Of a stretch of 64,000 bases of DNA, positions 1 through 8,628 are shown piece by piece. This DNA comes from Candidatus Schekmanbacteria bacterium. Its GTDB lineage: Bacteria > Schekmanbacteria > GWA2-38-11 > J061. Position 1 is the stretch's first letter; each line of letters begins with the position of its first letter. The stretch covers positions 436,294-500,293 of the forward strand of contig JACRJM010000007.1 of NCBI GenBank assembly GCA_016219965.1, in the 5' to 3' direction. The notes below the pieces were generated by a model. That model ran no database searches, had not been told where the DNA came from, and worked only from the letters and a program-made list of their open reading frames with translations. A program made the translations under genes and the position numbers.

Positions 1-756
1 GACTTAAAAGAAGAAAATGAAGATGGTGTTATTTCAAATACAGATTTGGTAGAATCTTCAAGTTGGGCATATGCGGGTAAGATAATGAGAGAATTAACAG
101 ATGCTACACTTGTTGGAACGCTATTTGACTTTCCAGACAATTCATATTCATGGGTACCATTTCCTGGACATCCTTCAACTCCTGGTTTAGCTTCTGCAGG
201 AGATCAACTCACTATTGATGTCACATCATCCATAGAAGAAGATGTTTTAAATATTGGAACAAACAACATTGCAGGATTTGCTTTATTATGGGAATCCATA
301 AGATATTGTGGCTATTATTGTGACACAGCGGATTCGCCATTGTACTCTTTTACAGACACATCTGAAGCAGGAACTTATTCAGGGCCTATATTAAAGATAA
401 CTACTGATGAACCAACCTCAATCACCCTCACATCCTTCGCCGCTGAGGCAAAAGGAAGGAAAGCCATCATAAAATGGCAAACCGCAACAGAAATCGACAA
501 TCTCGGTTTCAACATCCTGCGCAGTGTAGCTGCTGATGGAAAATATGTGAAAATAAATAACAGACTCATCAAAGCCAAAGGGAGTGCAACCAAAGGCGCA
601 AGTTACAAGTTCAAAGATAAGAATATTGAGGCGGGAAAGACTTACTTCTACAAACTCGAAGATATTGACAGCAACACAGGACCAAATCTGACTGATGCGG
701 TGAAAGTTGAAGTGGCGGCGAAAAAAGGGGGACGCAACCCTTTTTTTACTTGGTAA
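1..756 (+). CDS. Secreted beta-sandwich protein, 3' part only
   Basis: The reading frame is open from base 1, so the gene starts before the window. The visible 251 codons hold a DNRLRE-like beta domain, then a fibronectin-III-like module from about nucleotide 415 (SITLTSFAAEA, then KWQTATEIDNLGFNILRS). This second module is common near the C-terminus of secreted proteins of uncultured anaerobes. A cell-surface or extracellular role is likely; no catalytic motif is visible. The last residues (GGRNPFFTW) are encoded by the left arm of an inverted repeat at 727-789, so the native C-terminus was probably altered by that repeat. The domain assignment is by eye and tentative. Confidence 0.6.
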   Translation, partial: DLKEENEDGVISNTDLVESSSWAYAGKIMRELTDATLVGTLFDFPDNSYSWVPFPGHPSTPGLASAGDQLTIDVTSSIEEDVLNIGTNNIAGFALLWESIRYCGYYCDTADSPLYSFTDTSEAGTYSGPILKITTDEPTSITLTSFAAEAKGRKAIIKWQTATEIDNLGFNILRSVAADGKYVKINNRLIKAKGSATKGASYKFKDKNIEAGKTYFYKLEDIDSNTGPNLTDAVKVEVAAKKGGRNPFFTW

Positions 757-789
757 ATTCAAGTTTTGGGAAAAAGGGTTGCGTCCCCC
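727..789. repeat. Perfect 19-bp inverted repeat, terminator-like on minus strand
   Basis: Arms at 727-745 and 771-789 are perfectly complementary (GGGGGACGCAACCC plus five T in the left arm), separated by 25 bases. The left arm contains coding sequence and the stop codon of the upstream gene. Read on the minus strand, the stem is followed by six T (721-726), so it could end transcription of the minus-strand gene whose stop is at 823. The arms look like a small mobile palindrome rather than an ordinary terminator, since they are invading a coding sequence. Confidence 0.75.
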
Positions 790-822
790 ATTTAATGGAC
801 ATGTAGAGAGATGTGGGATGAT

Positions 823-1593
823 CTACATCCACCCCATAGCCCTGTAGACAGCCATGCCTATAAACTCTTTTATTGCTATGGTGGAATAGATGAGATTTTC
901 AGGGCGCGGCATAAAGTAATACCATGAATATTCGCTGTCTTCGACCAGGTAATCAGCGGGTGCAGGTATTACATCAAACCCTTCCTTCCTGAAAATAGAT
1001 ACAGAGCGGGGCATATGAAAAGCTGATGTTACAAGAAGTATCTTCTTCCTCAGCTTTTTCTCATCCATTAATTTTTTAACACAAACAGCATTCTCATGTG
1101 TATTTCGTGATTCATTCTCATTAATAATCGCATCAGCGGGAATTCCAAGTTCTATCATTGCCTCCCGCATGTCATCTCCTTCCCTTTGCCCCTTAAGCAT
1201 AAAATCGATCCCGCCTCCTGATGCAACTACGACAGGGGCCGAACCGGCTTTATATAGCCGCACTGATTCAAGTATGCGCTCAGAAGCCTCATTAAATTCA
1301 ACATATCTGCGTGGATACATCTTAGGACGCGTTGCACCACTCAATATTACAATTGCATCAGCCTTAACTTTCGCCGGGTCAACCGGCATATACTGACGTT
1401 CAAGAATTTTGACCAACCCGAAACCTACCGCCTGGCTTGAAAAAAATAAAAGTATAAAAACCGAAAATCCCAACAAGACATAAGCTGCATTCTTTTTATT
1501 TTTGTAGATACATATTATCGCTGCTCCCACAAGTTCAATTGCAAGCCCGAGAGGATAGAACAGCAGTGGAAGGAGCTTTGATAAAAAAATCAT
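823..1593 (-). CDS. ElyC/SanA/YdcF-like DUF218 membrane protein
   Basis: 256 aa. Two hydrophobic segments in the first 60 residues anchor it in the inner membrane. A DUF218 domain follows (AIVILSGATRPK near residue 80, VVVASGGG near 120, NESRNTHENA near 160, LLVTSAFHMPRS near 185). The family (E. coli ElyC, SanA) is tied to envelope or peptidoglycan and lipid-carrier homeostasis, but its biochemistry is poorly defined. It lies 14 bases after the PHP gene on the same strand, so the two are probably co-transcribed. No convincing Shine-Dalgarno precedes the ATG. Confidence 0.8.
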   Translation of the reverse strand: MIFLSKLLPLLFYPLGLAIELVGAAIICIYKNKKNAAYVLLGFSVFILLFFSSQAVGFGLVKILERQYMPVDPAKVKADAIVILSGATRPKMYPRRYVEFNEASERILESVRLYKAGSAPVVVASGGGIDFMLKGQREGDDMREAMIELGIPADAIINENESRNTHENAVCVKKLMDEKKLRKKILLVTSAFHMPRSVSIFRKEGFDVIPAPADYLVEDSEYSWYYFMPRPENLIYSTIAIKEFIGMAVYRAMGWM

Positions 1594-1607
1594 AAGGGAG
1601 TTTTAAT

Positions 1608-2261
1608 TTACAACACTTTCTGCACAGTGTGGACTGAATTCTGGAATATGGAATGTGTCTTCTCCTCCGGGATGCCGGCACAAAGAAGGACTTTTTTCGC
1701 AAAAGCTTCGGTTACAAGGTCACCCGGTGCATGGGTATCTGTGTTGACTATCAAAAGCGCATTTTCCTCAAGCGCAAGCTTTGCAACGATGCCATTGCCA
1801 AGACTGTGACCTTTGCGGGTGGTTATTTCAAGGAGTATCCCTTTTTTTACTGCAAGACGCACTTCATCGCGGGTTATCAATCCGGGATGGGCAAGGACAT
1901 CAACACCTGCCTCTATAGCTGCAAGGTTTGTTCCTTCTTTGACAGGTTCAACAGGAGTCTCCCCGTGGACAACAACAAGCTGTGCCCCCATTTCACGCGC
2001 TGCATCAGCAAGGCGTTTGATTGATGCAGGAGGCACATGCGTAAGCTCAAGCCCTGCTATGACCTTTACTGACTGGAGCCTGTTAAGCTCCTCGGCAACT
2101 TTGACTATGCGGGGAACGACAATATCAATGTTGGATGCATCAACATGGTCAGTGAGCGCTATCGCCTTGTAGCCTTTGTCCTCTGCGCGGCGCACAAGCT
2201 CTGATGGAACTAACGCACCGTCGCTGAAGAATGTGTGGGTATGCAAATCAATCATAAACAA
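1608..2261 (-). CDS. PHP-domain phosphoesterase (histidinol-phosphatase-like)
   Basis: 217 aa, a single PHP domain. Metal-binding motifs are clear: IDLHTHTFFSDG at the N-terminus, ALTDHVD near 37, a His in AGLELTHV near 72, VVHGET near 100, LAHPGLIT near 127 and NTDTHAPGD near 196. The family hydrolyses small phosphate esters or nucleotides using two or three metal ions. Histidinol phosphatase is possible because hisB at 57.2 kb is the monofunctional dehydratase, but short PHP proteins have many substrates. The start could equally be the second Met, two codons in. Confidence 0.8.
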   Translation of the reverse strand: MFMIDLHTHTFFSDGALVPSELVRRAEDKGYKAIALTDHVDASNIDIVVPRIVKVAEELNRLQSVKVIAGLELTHVPPASIKRLADAAREMGAQLVVVHGETPVEPVKEGTNLAAIEAGVDVLAHPGLITRDEVRLAVKKGILLEITTRKGHSLGNGIVAKLALEENALLIVNTDTHAPGDLVTEAFAKKVLLCAGIPEEKTHSIFQNSVHTVQKVL

Positions 2262-2345
2262 AACTTATTTTAAAACACCTTCAAAGTCAAGAAAGATGGA
2301 GATTTAAAAAATACAATTTCACTTGTTTTATCAGTTGTCATACTA

Positions 2346-3071
2346 TCAAATCTGCTTTTTCTCCAACTCTGCAATCTTCTCCTTTAGCTCAATCATCCTT
2401 AACTCCCTGTCAACAAATATCCGGTTGGCATTCTCCAGTTCTTCACACTTGTCACTAAGCTCCTTTGTCCTTTTAGCAATGCGCTGCTCAAGCTCTTTAT
2501 TGAGATTACAAAGCTCATCTTCTGCCCGCTTGCGCTCGCTAATGTCGATAAGCGTTATCCTGTAATCGCCATTCTGTGTCAATGTCGCCTGCAGAAAAGC
2601 CCAGAAAGCGTGCCCGTCAGAACAAACCAGCCGCATCTCCCATTTTTTCTGAACACCCACATCGCTAATTCTTTTGCGATGGAGATAGTATATGTCCTGA
2701 TCTTCCGGAAGGATAAATCGGGTAATCCGCTGTTTGAGCAATGCGCCTCGTGGTGTGCCAAGCATAGTAGCAGCAGTAAGATTTGTCTCTAATATCTGTC
2801 CCTCTTCACTGATGGTCAAATAGCCAACCGGCGCTAGATCGTAAAGTTCGAAATATCGTTCCTGGGAAGCTTTCAGCTCATCCTGCGAACGGAGAAGCTC
2901 CTCGTTCTGTATCTCCAGTTCGATCTGATGCACCTGCAACTCATGGAGCAACCGATGTGTCTCTTCAGGAGATAAAAATCTTTTATTTGCAGGCTCATTT
3001 TCGCTGGCCTTTTCTTCCGCAAGTTTACGCAAATAGTCATCCCGGGATGAAGTGGAGTCTTTATCTGCCAT
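2346..3071 (-). CDS. PAS-domain protein without output domain
   Basis: 241 aa. It has an N-terminal helical stretch (LLHELQVHQIELEIQNEELL), one PAS domain at about residues 75-185 (DLAPVGYLTISEEGQI, ending DISERKRAEDEL), and a C-terminal coiled coil to the end. No histidine kinase, GGDEF or response-regulator domain follows. The C-terminal RELRMIELKEKI segment often links PAS domains to kinases, so the protein is either a naturally kinase-less sensor or scaffold or has lost its kinase. It starts 19 bases after the CheB-CheR-PAS gene and probably acts with it. Confidence 0.8.
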   Translation of the reverse strand: MADKDSTSSRDDYLRKLAEEKASENEPANKRFLSPEETHRLLHELQVHQIELEIQNEELLRSQDELKASQERYFELYDLAPVGYLTISEEGQILETNLTAATMLGTPRGALLKQRITRFILPEDQDIYYLHRKRISDVGVQKKWEMRLVCSDGHAFWAFLQATLTQNGDYRITLIDISERKRAEDELCNLNKELEQRIAKRTKELSDKCEELENANRIFVDRELRMIELKEKIAELEKKQI

Positions 3072-3090
3072 GACTATCTCCCTACCTTAA

Positions 3091-6000
3091 TTATTTATCA
3101 ATAAGAGCCCGTTCGGTGGTCGCAATGGCATAGACCTTTCCGGTCTGATTTACTAATGCCGTGGCAGTCAGCCAGACTTCTACGATCCGTCCATCTTTTG
3201 TCAGCATTTGCGTTTGAATCGGCTCCAGAATATGATTCTCGGTAAGTTGCTGCACTCTGGCTAAAGCTTCAGCGCTGTGTCTTTCAGGTATCCGGTCTCT
3301 GACGTTCATGGTTAGCGCCTCGGACACGCTCCATCCATATATTTTCTCCGCCGCTGGGTTCCACGAGAGAATGTTGCCATCCAGATCCTGCAATGTGACA
3401 GCGTCATGAGAATCCTTTACCACAACAGCCATGCGGCGCAGCGACTCCCGCGCCTTTACTATCTCGGTAATATCAACAAAAGTGAGGACCGCGCCTTCGA
3501 TGACATTTTCCAGTGTCCGATAGGGCCTGATGCGCAGGAGATACCAATTGCGGGATTTGTTCTGCACTTCAACCTCTTTGGAAACCAGGGTATCAAGCAC
3601 CTCTTGCGTATCCTCTAACAGACGGTCGTAGCATATGAGGTTGGAAACAATATGACCCACCGGACGTCCCACGTCGGTCTGAATCAGATTAATTACCTGG
3701 GTAACGGCAGGAGTAAAGCGCCGGATGCGGAGTTGATGATCTACAAATATTATACCTACACCTGTTCCGGCCAGCAGGTTGTTCATGTCATTATTGGTCT
3801 GAGACAGGTCTGCTACTTTGATTTGCAGCTCATTGTTGACAGTTGCGAGTTCCTCGTTGACTGATTGCAGTTCCTCCTTTGAGGTTTCCAGTTCCTCGTT
3901 TGTAGACTGCAACTCTTCGTTCACAGACTGCATCTCCTCATTGGAGGATTTGAGTTCTTCGTTGGATGTTTCAAGCTCCTCGGCGGTAGTCTGAAGGTAT
4001 TCCTCCTTGGCCAGAAGCTCCTGCTCGAGCGCCGCCACCTGCGCGTCTCTGTCTATGGAAAGATGACCTGCCGATTCACTTTTCCAATCAGTCACCTCTG
4101 GTCCGGTCTGATTTACAGGCGGCGCTTCCTCAAATGCAACCATGAACATCCCGAGGGGAGCTGTTTCAGCAGGGCCTGCCATCATAGGACGAACTGTAAT
4201 ATTAACGGTAGTGAAGTCACTATCAATTTTGATTCGCAGACCCGGACAGCTCACAAGCTCTTTTCGGGAAACCGCTTTGTGCAAAGCTATGGTCAGCTCG
4301 CGACGCAAGCCTTCGCGGATCATCTTCAGGATGTTCATTCCTGCATTGCCGGGGGCGGGCTCCAGATACCTGCCGGTACGGCCATGTATATACAGGATAT
4401 CTCCGTGCTCATCAACAACAACGCTGGATGGTGTATACTCATTCAGCAATACCTTTTCAGTAAGCTCTCGCAAAGATATCTTGTTTTTGTCCCACACTGT
4501 TTTTTCTGTCTGTGGAACAGTCCTGCTGCCCTCTGTCAGCGGAGGAATAAACCTTCCCATAGCACGGTGGGTGCTCTTGATGTCCTCTTTGCTCTGGTAG
4601 ATCTTCCATTTCCGGTCCAGCGTGGCAAAAAGGTCGGCAAACTCTCCAACTGTTTCGGATGTACCCAGGAATAGCATGCCGCCCGGGACCAACGCATAGT
4701 GAAACATTGGGATAAGCTTCTTTTGCAATTCTCCACTCATATAGATCAACAGATTCCGGCAACTGATCAAATCGAGTTTAGAAAATGGTGGGTCTTTGAT
4801 GACATCCTGTTCAGAAATGATCAGCATGTCACGAATGCTTTTCGAAATGCGGTAGACTTCGCTTCCCGGCTCATGAGAAAAAAAGCGTGACAGCCGTTCC
4901 GGTGAGATGTCGGCAGTAATACTGGCGGGAAAAATGCCGGAACGGGCCGAATCAATGGCCCGCTTGTCAATGTCAGTGGCAAAAAGCTGCACTTTGAAAG
5001 TCTGTTTTAGCGTATCCAGATGTTCCTGAAACAGGATTGCGATGGAATAGGCCTCTTCGCCGGTAGAGCAGCCCGGCACCCAGACACGAATCACAGTGCC
5101 GGCAGGCTTGCCGGAAAAGATCTTGGGAATAATATGCTCTTCAAAGAACTTGAATGCTTCCGGGTCGCGAAAGAAGCCGGTAACTCCGATCAGCAGGTCG
5201 CGAAATAGAGATTCCACCTCCACCTGATTTTGCTGCAAATAGCGAACGTATTCATCCAGTTGCATGATGTGGCAGAGGGCCATACGGCGTTCTACGCGCC
5301 GGACCAGGGTGTTCTGCTTATACTGGGAAAAATCATGACCTGTCTTGGCGCGCAGCATAATACAAACCTTTTTCAGAGCATCTTCAGACGTGGAGGCAGG
5401 AGAAATAACAGGTAAAATCTTTTTACTGAAGGCGTGGGAAACATAGGCAATAAGACGGGCGGGCATCTCGGATGGCGGCAAGATATAATCCGTAAGGCCT
5501 GTTCTGATAGCGCTCTGCGGCATGCCATCATATTCGGCAGATTCAGGAACCTGCACCATCACCATGCCCCCTTCGCCTTTGATTGAGCGGACGCCCTGCG
5601 TACCGTCGCTACCAGTTCCTGAAAGAACTATGCAGATGGATCGTTCTCGCAGTTCCTGGGCAAGAGACCGGAAGAAAAAGTCAATGGGCAGACGCATACC
5701 TCGGGACATTATCTGCTCCATCAAATGCAGTGTTCCGTTCAGTAAAACCATATCCCGGTTCGGAGGAATTATGTAGGTACAGTTTGGCTTTATAACCATC
5801 CCATCCTCGACCTCGAAGACCTCCATCCGGGTGTAGCGTCTCACCAGCTCGGAGAGGATGCTCTTGTGGTCCGGAGACAGATGTTGAACAATGACAAACG
5901 CCATGCCGGGGTCGGTGTCGGCAGGCATGCCGGAAAAAAAAGCCTCGAACGCCGCCAGACCTCCAGCCGATGCACCGATACCTACAATAGGAAAGTCCAG

Positions 6001-6129
6001 TTTCGGTAAGGAAACAATGTCTTCTTCTGAAGCAGATGGCACACTGATTGATCTTTTATCTTTCTTCTTTGCCAATGCCTTTTCTTGTTTGCCTGTTGTT
6101 TTCTTTATTTTTGTCATTTGGTTTTCCAC
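3091..6129 (-). CDS. CheB-CheR fusion with coiled coil and PAS domains
   Basis: 1012 aa. In order: a CheB methylesterase domain (about 45-235; GIGASAGG with the nucleophile Ser, VQHLSPDH, LSGTGSDGTQG with the catalytic Asp); a CheR SAM-dependent methyltransferase domain (about 250-520; VPGCSTGEEAYS, then SCRNLLIYM); a linker; a long heptad coiled coil (about 690-780, repeated NEELQS and SNEE units); and two PAS domains to the C-terminus. Such fusions couple methylation-type chemistry to PAS sensing in non-motility or chemotaxis-like systems. No methyl-accepting protein, CheA or kinase domain is encoded nearby. It is first gene of a two-gene unit with the PAS protein. Confidence 0.93.
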   Translation of the reverse strand: MENQMTKIKKTTGKQEKALAKKKDKRSISVPSASEEDIVSLPKLDFPIVGIGASAGGLAAFEAFFSGMPADTDPGMAFVIVQHLSPDHKSILSELVRRYTRMEVFEVEDGMVIKPNCTYIIPPNRDMVLLNGTLHLMEQIMSRGMRLPIDFFFRSLAQELRERSICIVLSGTGSDGTQGVRSIKGEGGMVMVQVPESAEYDGMPQSAIRTGLTDYILPPSEMPARLIAYVSHAFSKKILPVISPASTSEDALKKVCIMLRAKTGHDFSQYKQNTLVRRVERRMALCHIMQLDEYVRYLQQNQVEVESLFRDLLIGVTGFFRDPEAFKFFEEHIIPKIFSGKPAGTVIRVWVPGCSTGEEAYSIAILFQEHLDTLKQTFKVQLFATDIDKRAIDSARSGIFPASITADISPERLSRFFSHEPGSEVYRISKSIRDMLIISEQDVIKDPPFSKLDLISCRNLLIYMSGELQKKLIPMFHYALVPGGMLFLGTSETVGEFADLFATLDRKWKIYQSKEDIKSTHRAMGRFIPPLTEGSRTVPQTEKTVWDKNKISLRELTEKVLLNEYTPSSVVVDEHGDILYIHGRTGRYLEPAPGNAGMNILKMIREGLRRELTIALHKAVSRKELVSCPGLRIKIDSDFTTVNITVRPMMAGPAETAPLGMFMVAFEEAPPVNQTGPEVTDWKSESAGHLSIDRDAQVAALEQELLAKEEYLQTTAEELETSNEELKSSNEEMQSVNEELQSTNEELETSKEELQSVNEELATVNNELQIKVADLSQTNNDMNNLLAGTGVGIIFVDHQLRIRRFTPAVTQVINLIQTDVGRPVGHIVSNLICYDRLLEDTQEVLDTLVSKEVEVQNKSRNWYLLRIRPYRTLENVIEGAVLTFVDITEIVKARESLRRMAVVVKDSHDAVTLQDLDGNILSWNPAAEKIYGWSVSEALTMNVRDRIPERHSAEALARVQQLTENHILEPIQTQMLTKDGRIVEVWLTATALVNQTGKVYAIATTERALIDK

Positions 6130-6364
6130 AGTTAATAACTAAAATGAACCCAATAAAATCAGATGACACAACACACTCAGACAGTAATTCTAAATCTTTT
6201 TAAAAGATGATTATATCATTATAACATCAACCAATATAAATATGTCACTCTTAAAGTTGATTTTAGCATATCTCTAATAGCACAGCAAAAATAAAACCTC
6301 AGTTAATTGTTAAACCAACAACTGATGACAATGATTAAAACTTTCATTTGACAATTAAACCAAA

Positions 6365-6391
6365 TTCGGACAATAACTAATATTGTTCGAA
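6365..6391. promoter_or_regulatory. 27-bp palindromic operator candidate, copy 1
   Basis: An imperfect palindrome with arms TTCGGACAATA and TATTGTTCGAA around a 5-base centre (one mismatch between arms). It lies 33 bases before the ATG of the 52-aa gene that opens the oxidase operon. A TTGACA hexamer is at 6348-6353, just upstream. A second copy matching at 20 of 27 positions is at 16887-16913, before the amidohydrolase operon. Binding by a dimeric regulator is inferred. Confidence 0.55.
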
Positions 6392-6423
6392 TATGCGATT
6401 TTCCAGATATTTGGAGAGTTATT

Positions 6424-6582
6424 ATGGCTGAGAAGAAAAGTTTTCCGGACGAGATGTACGAATGGAAAACCAAAAAATATAAAAGTACAAAAAGAACAAA
6501 ACATCCCCACCAGGTCGAGATGGAAACATGCCGGAGGGTAAACAATCTTGTCCGTCGCGTAACTGCCGGACGTAAATCTTAA
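6424..6582 (+). CDS. 52-aa basic small protein, unknown function
   Basis: An ATG frame of 52 codons (starts MAEKKSFPDEMYEW, ends RRVTAGRKS), preceded at the right distance by GGAGAG (6413-6418, five bases before ATG). The product is rich in Lys and Arg with no membrane segment and one Cys. It stands between the palindrome at 6365 and the SCP2-like gene, reads the same way as the operon, and ends 65 bases before the next gene. I do not recognise a family. The ribosome binding site and position make it a credible gene; a nucleic-acid-binding role would only be a guess from charge. Confidence 0.5.
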   Translation: MAEKKSFPDEMYEWKTKKYKSTKRTKHPHQVEMETCRRVNNLVRRVTAGRKS

Positions 6583-6647
6583 AGCAGTAGAATCAAGTGA
6601 AATTTTCTCGGTGATGGTATGGATACATGTATGGATAAAAGAATCAC

Positions 6648-7157
6648 ATGTTAGCTGATTTCATCATTAAGCTTCAAAAAGCTTTAGACTCCGATCAGGA
6701 GCTAATCCGGAGGCTTAAGGGATTTAAAACATTTGCAGGCACACCTGACGGTCATTACAGGCGTGCCAGGCTCGAAGGGGAAAAAGCCATTGCAAGAGCT
6801 GTGCGGTGCTACCCTTTCGGAGGGAAAAGCCATCTTGATGGAAAAGAGATTATAGGAATAAATATAGCGGATGGAGATTCAAGCCTTACAGTGTCCCTTA
6901 AAAACGGAAAATTCAAAGTTGCGAGCGGGAAGATCAACGAACCATGTCTTAGCCTTGAGATTCCTAAAGAGATATTCAAGCTCACTATACTTGGCAGATA
7001 CAGGTGGCTTTGGACAATAGGAATGGATGAAGTCAATGTTAAATACATAGAAGGCCTTCCCCATTCAGACTGGGTAACGATATTTGAATTACTTGTCATA
7101 ATGCAGGAACTTAATGAGTTCGACACTGAACTCAGGGATAAAATAGAGAAGCTCTAA
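6648..7157 (+). CDS. SCP2-like small protein, oxidase operon
   Basis: 169 aa, no signal peptide. The middle (GINIADGDSSLTVSLKNGKF, then CLSLEIPKEIF) resembles the SCP2/sterol-carrier-type fold that binds hydrophobic ligands in a cavity; this is inferred from the pattern only. It stops 12 bases before the first FAD oxidase, so it is very likely co-transcribed and may present or bind a hydrophobic substrate for the operon's flavoenzymes. The Shine-Dalgarno before the ATG is weak. A family search could reassign it. Confidence 0.6.
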   Translation: MLADFIIKLQKALDSDQELIRRLKGFKTFAGTPDGHYRRARLEGEKAIARAVRCYPFGGKSHLDGKEIIGINIADGDSSLTVSLKNGKFKVASGKINEPCLSLEIPKEIFKLTILGRYRWLWTIGMDEVNVKYIEGLPHSDWVTIFELLVIMQELNEFDTELRDKIEKL

Positions 7158-7169
7158 AAAGGAAATGTA

Positions 7170-8600
7170 TTGGATATAATAAAAGAACAACTGGCGGGAA
7201 TTGTAGGAAAGAACAACCTCATTCTCGCTTCAGAGAACCTCGAGGAACTTGAGCCATACTACAGGGGAAACATAAGCTTCATCCCTGAAAGGGCTCCGCT
7301 CATGGCGGTAAAACCGGGAACAGTAGAAGAGATACAGGCAATCCTTAAAGTGGCTGCAATGAACAAGCTCCCGGTAACTCCCTTCAGTTCAGGAAAGAAC
7401 GGACACGGAGGTGCAATACCGTCAGTTCCTGGAATCACCATTGATTTACGGAGGCTTAATCGTATCCACCTTATAGATGATGTGAGCAGGAACGCCATAA
7501 TTGAAGCAGGCGTTACCTTTGCCCAGCTTCAGGAAAAGGCAAAGGAGAAAAAACTTCGGGTGCTGACGCCAATCGAACTTCCTTCCGACTCATCAGTCGT
7601 ATCAAGTTACGTTGACATGGAACCGCTTTATTCATGGCCAAGATACGGCGTTGAATCTATCCTTACAATGGAAGTCCTTCTACCAAATGGTGAGATCTTA
7701 AAAACCGGATTCGCCGCAATACCATTAGCCGACAAGCCCTACTTCCCCTTTGGCACGAACCCAGCTTATCTTAACAAGGTATGGTTCGGAGCGCAGGGGA
7801 CATTAGGTATTGTCACAAAAGCGGTAGTGAAACTAAAGACTCTGCACGAGACAAAAAAGGTACTTTTCATCCCGTTCAATTCTTTCATGGAAAGCTTCCC
7901 TGCAATAAAAGAGATAAAACGTTTCGGTTACCCTGTTGAGTTCTTTGTCGCAGATGCGGCATATCTTGCAGGACTTCTCTCCGAAGAAAGCGGACAGTTT
8001 ACCCAGCTTAAAAACGACCTTCCACCTGTAACGGCTGTAATTGTGTTAAGGGGGGAAAAGGAGGAAGTCGCTTACCAGAGGGAGGACATACTGGAACTAT
8101 CCGGGAAGCTTAATTTCAGTGTTATAGATTCACTCCCTGCTGACAGTCAAGCCGCGGCAAAAATCCTTGACGAGATAGAACTGCCAAAGGGATATGAAGG
8201 GTTTTCAAAATTAAGGGGAGGCTACAGCGTGATTCCCTTCATCACTATGGCAATGCAGATACCTATGTTTGAAAGGATTTTGGGACAGATGACGCAGGCT
8301 TTCAGCTATGACAGGAAAAATATTGGTTCACTTCTCATTCCTGTTGAGCCCACAAGGGTGCATTTCCAGTATTCATTCTATTATAGCTCTGCGAATCCGC
8401 AGGAACAGATGATAACACAGAAACTCTTTGAGACTTTGAGCAGTACACTGATAAAGATAGGCGCCTTCTTCTCAAGACCTTATGGGAACTGGGCTGAGCA
8501 GGTTTATGCAAAAGCAGGCGGCTATAAATCAATGGTAAAAGAAATTAAAAAGGTGATTGACCCGGACAACATAATGAATCCTGGAAAGTTAAATCTCTAA
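7170..8600 (+). CDS. FAD-binding oxidase, VAO/GlcD type (first)
   Basis: 476 aa, cytoplasmic. The N-terminal FAD_binding_4 domain (about 40-215) carries the pyrophosphate-binding loop (TPFSSGKNGHGGA) and GAQGTLGIVTKAVV near 210. The C-terminal cap ends in DPDNIMNPGKL, a signature of the glycolate oxidase/D-lactate dehydrogenase group. It starts with TTG, preceded by AAGGAAA; the nearby ATG at 7165 is out of frame. It sits directly before a CCG-domain Fe-S protein, the same pairing as GlcD-GlcF, so electrons probably pass from its FAD to that protein. The substrate, a hydroxy acid or alcohol, is not evident. Confidence 0.85.
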   Translation: MDIIKEQLAGIVGKNNLILASENLEELEPYYRGNISFIPERAPLMAVKPGTVEEIQAILKVAAMNKLPVTPFSSGKNGHGGAIPSVPGITIDLRRLNRIHLIDDVSRNAIIEAGVTFAQLQEKAKEKKLRVLTPIELPSDSSVVSSYVDMEPLYSWPRYGVESILTMEVLLPNGEILKTGFAAIPLADKPYFPFGTNPAYLNKVWFGAQGTLGIVTKAVVKLKTLHETKKVLFIPFNSFMESFPAIKEIKRFGYPVEFFVADAAYLAGLLSEESGQFTQLKNDLPPVTAVIVLRGEKEEVAYQREDILELSGKLNFSVIDSLPADSQAAAKILDEIELPKGYEGFSKLRGGYSVIPFITMAMQIPMFERILGQMTQAFSYDRKNIGSLLIPVEPTRVHFQYSFYYSSANPQEQMITQKLFETLSSTLIKIGAFFSRPYGNWAEQVYAKAGGYKSMVKEIKKVIDPDNIMNPGKLNL

Positions 8601-8628
8601 GCTATGGAAATTATTACAGGAAAAAATA

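Noticed and set aside
4063-4674. Long open frames on the plus strand inside the CheB-CheR-PAS gene
   Set aside because: They are shadows of a strongly supported minus-strand gene with clear domains, and have no ribosome binding site or family resemblance.
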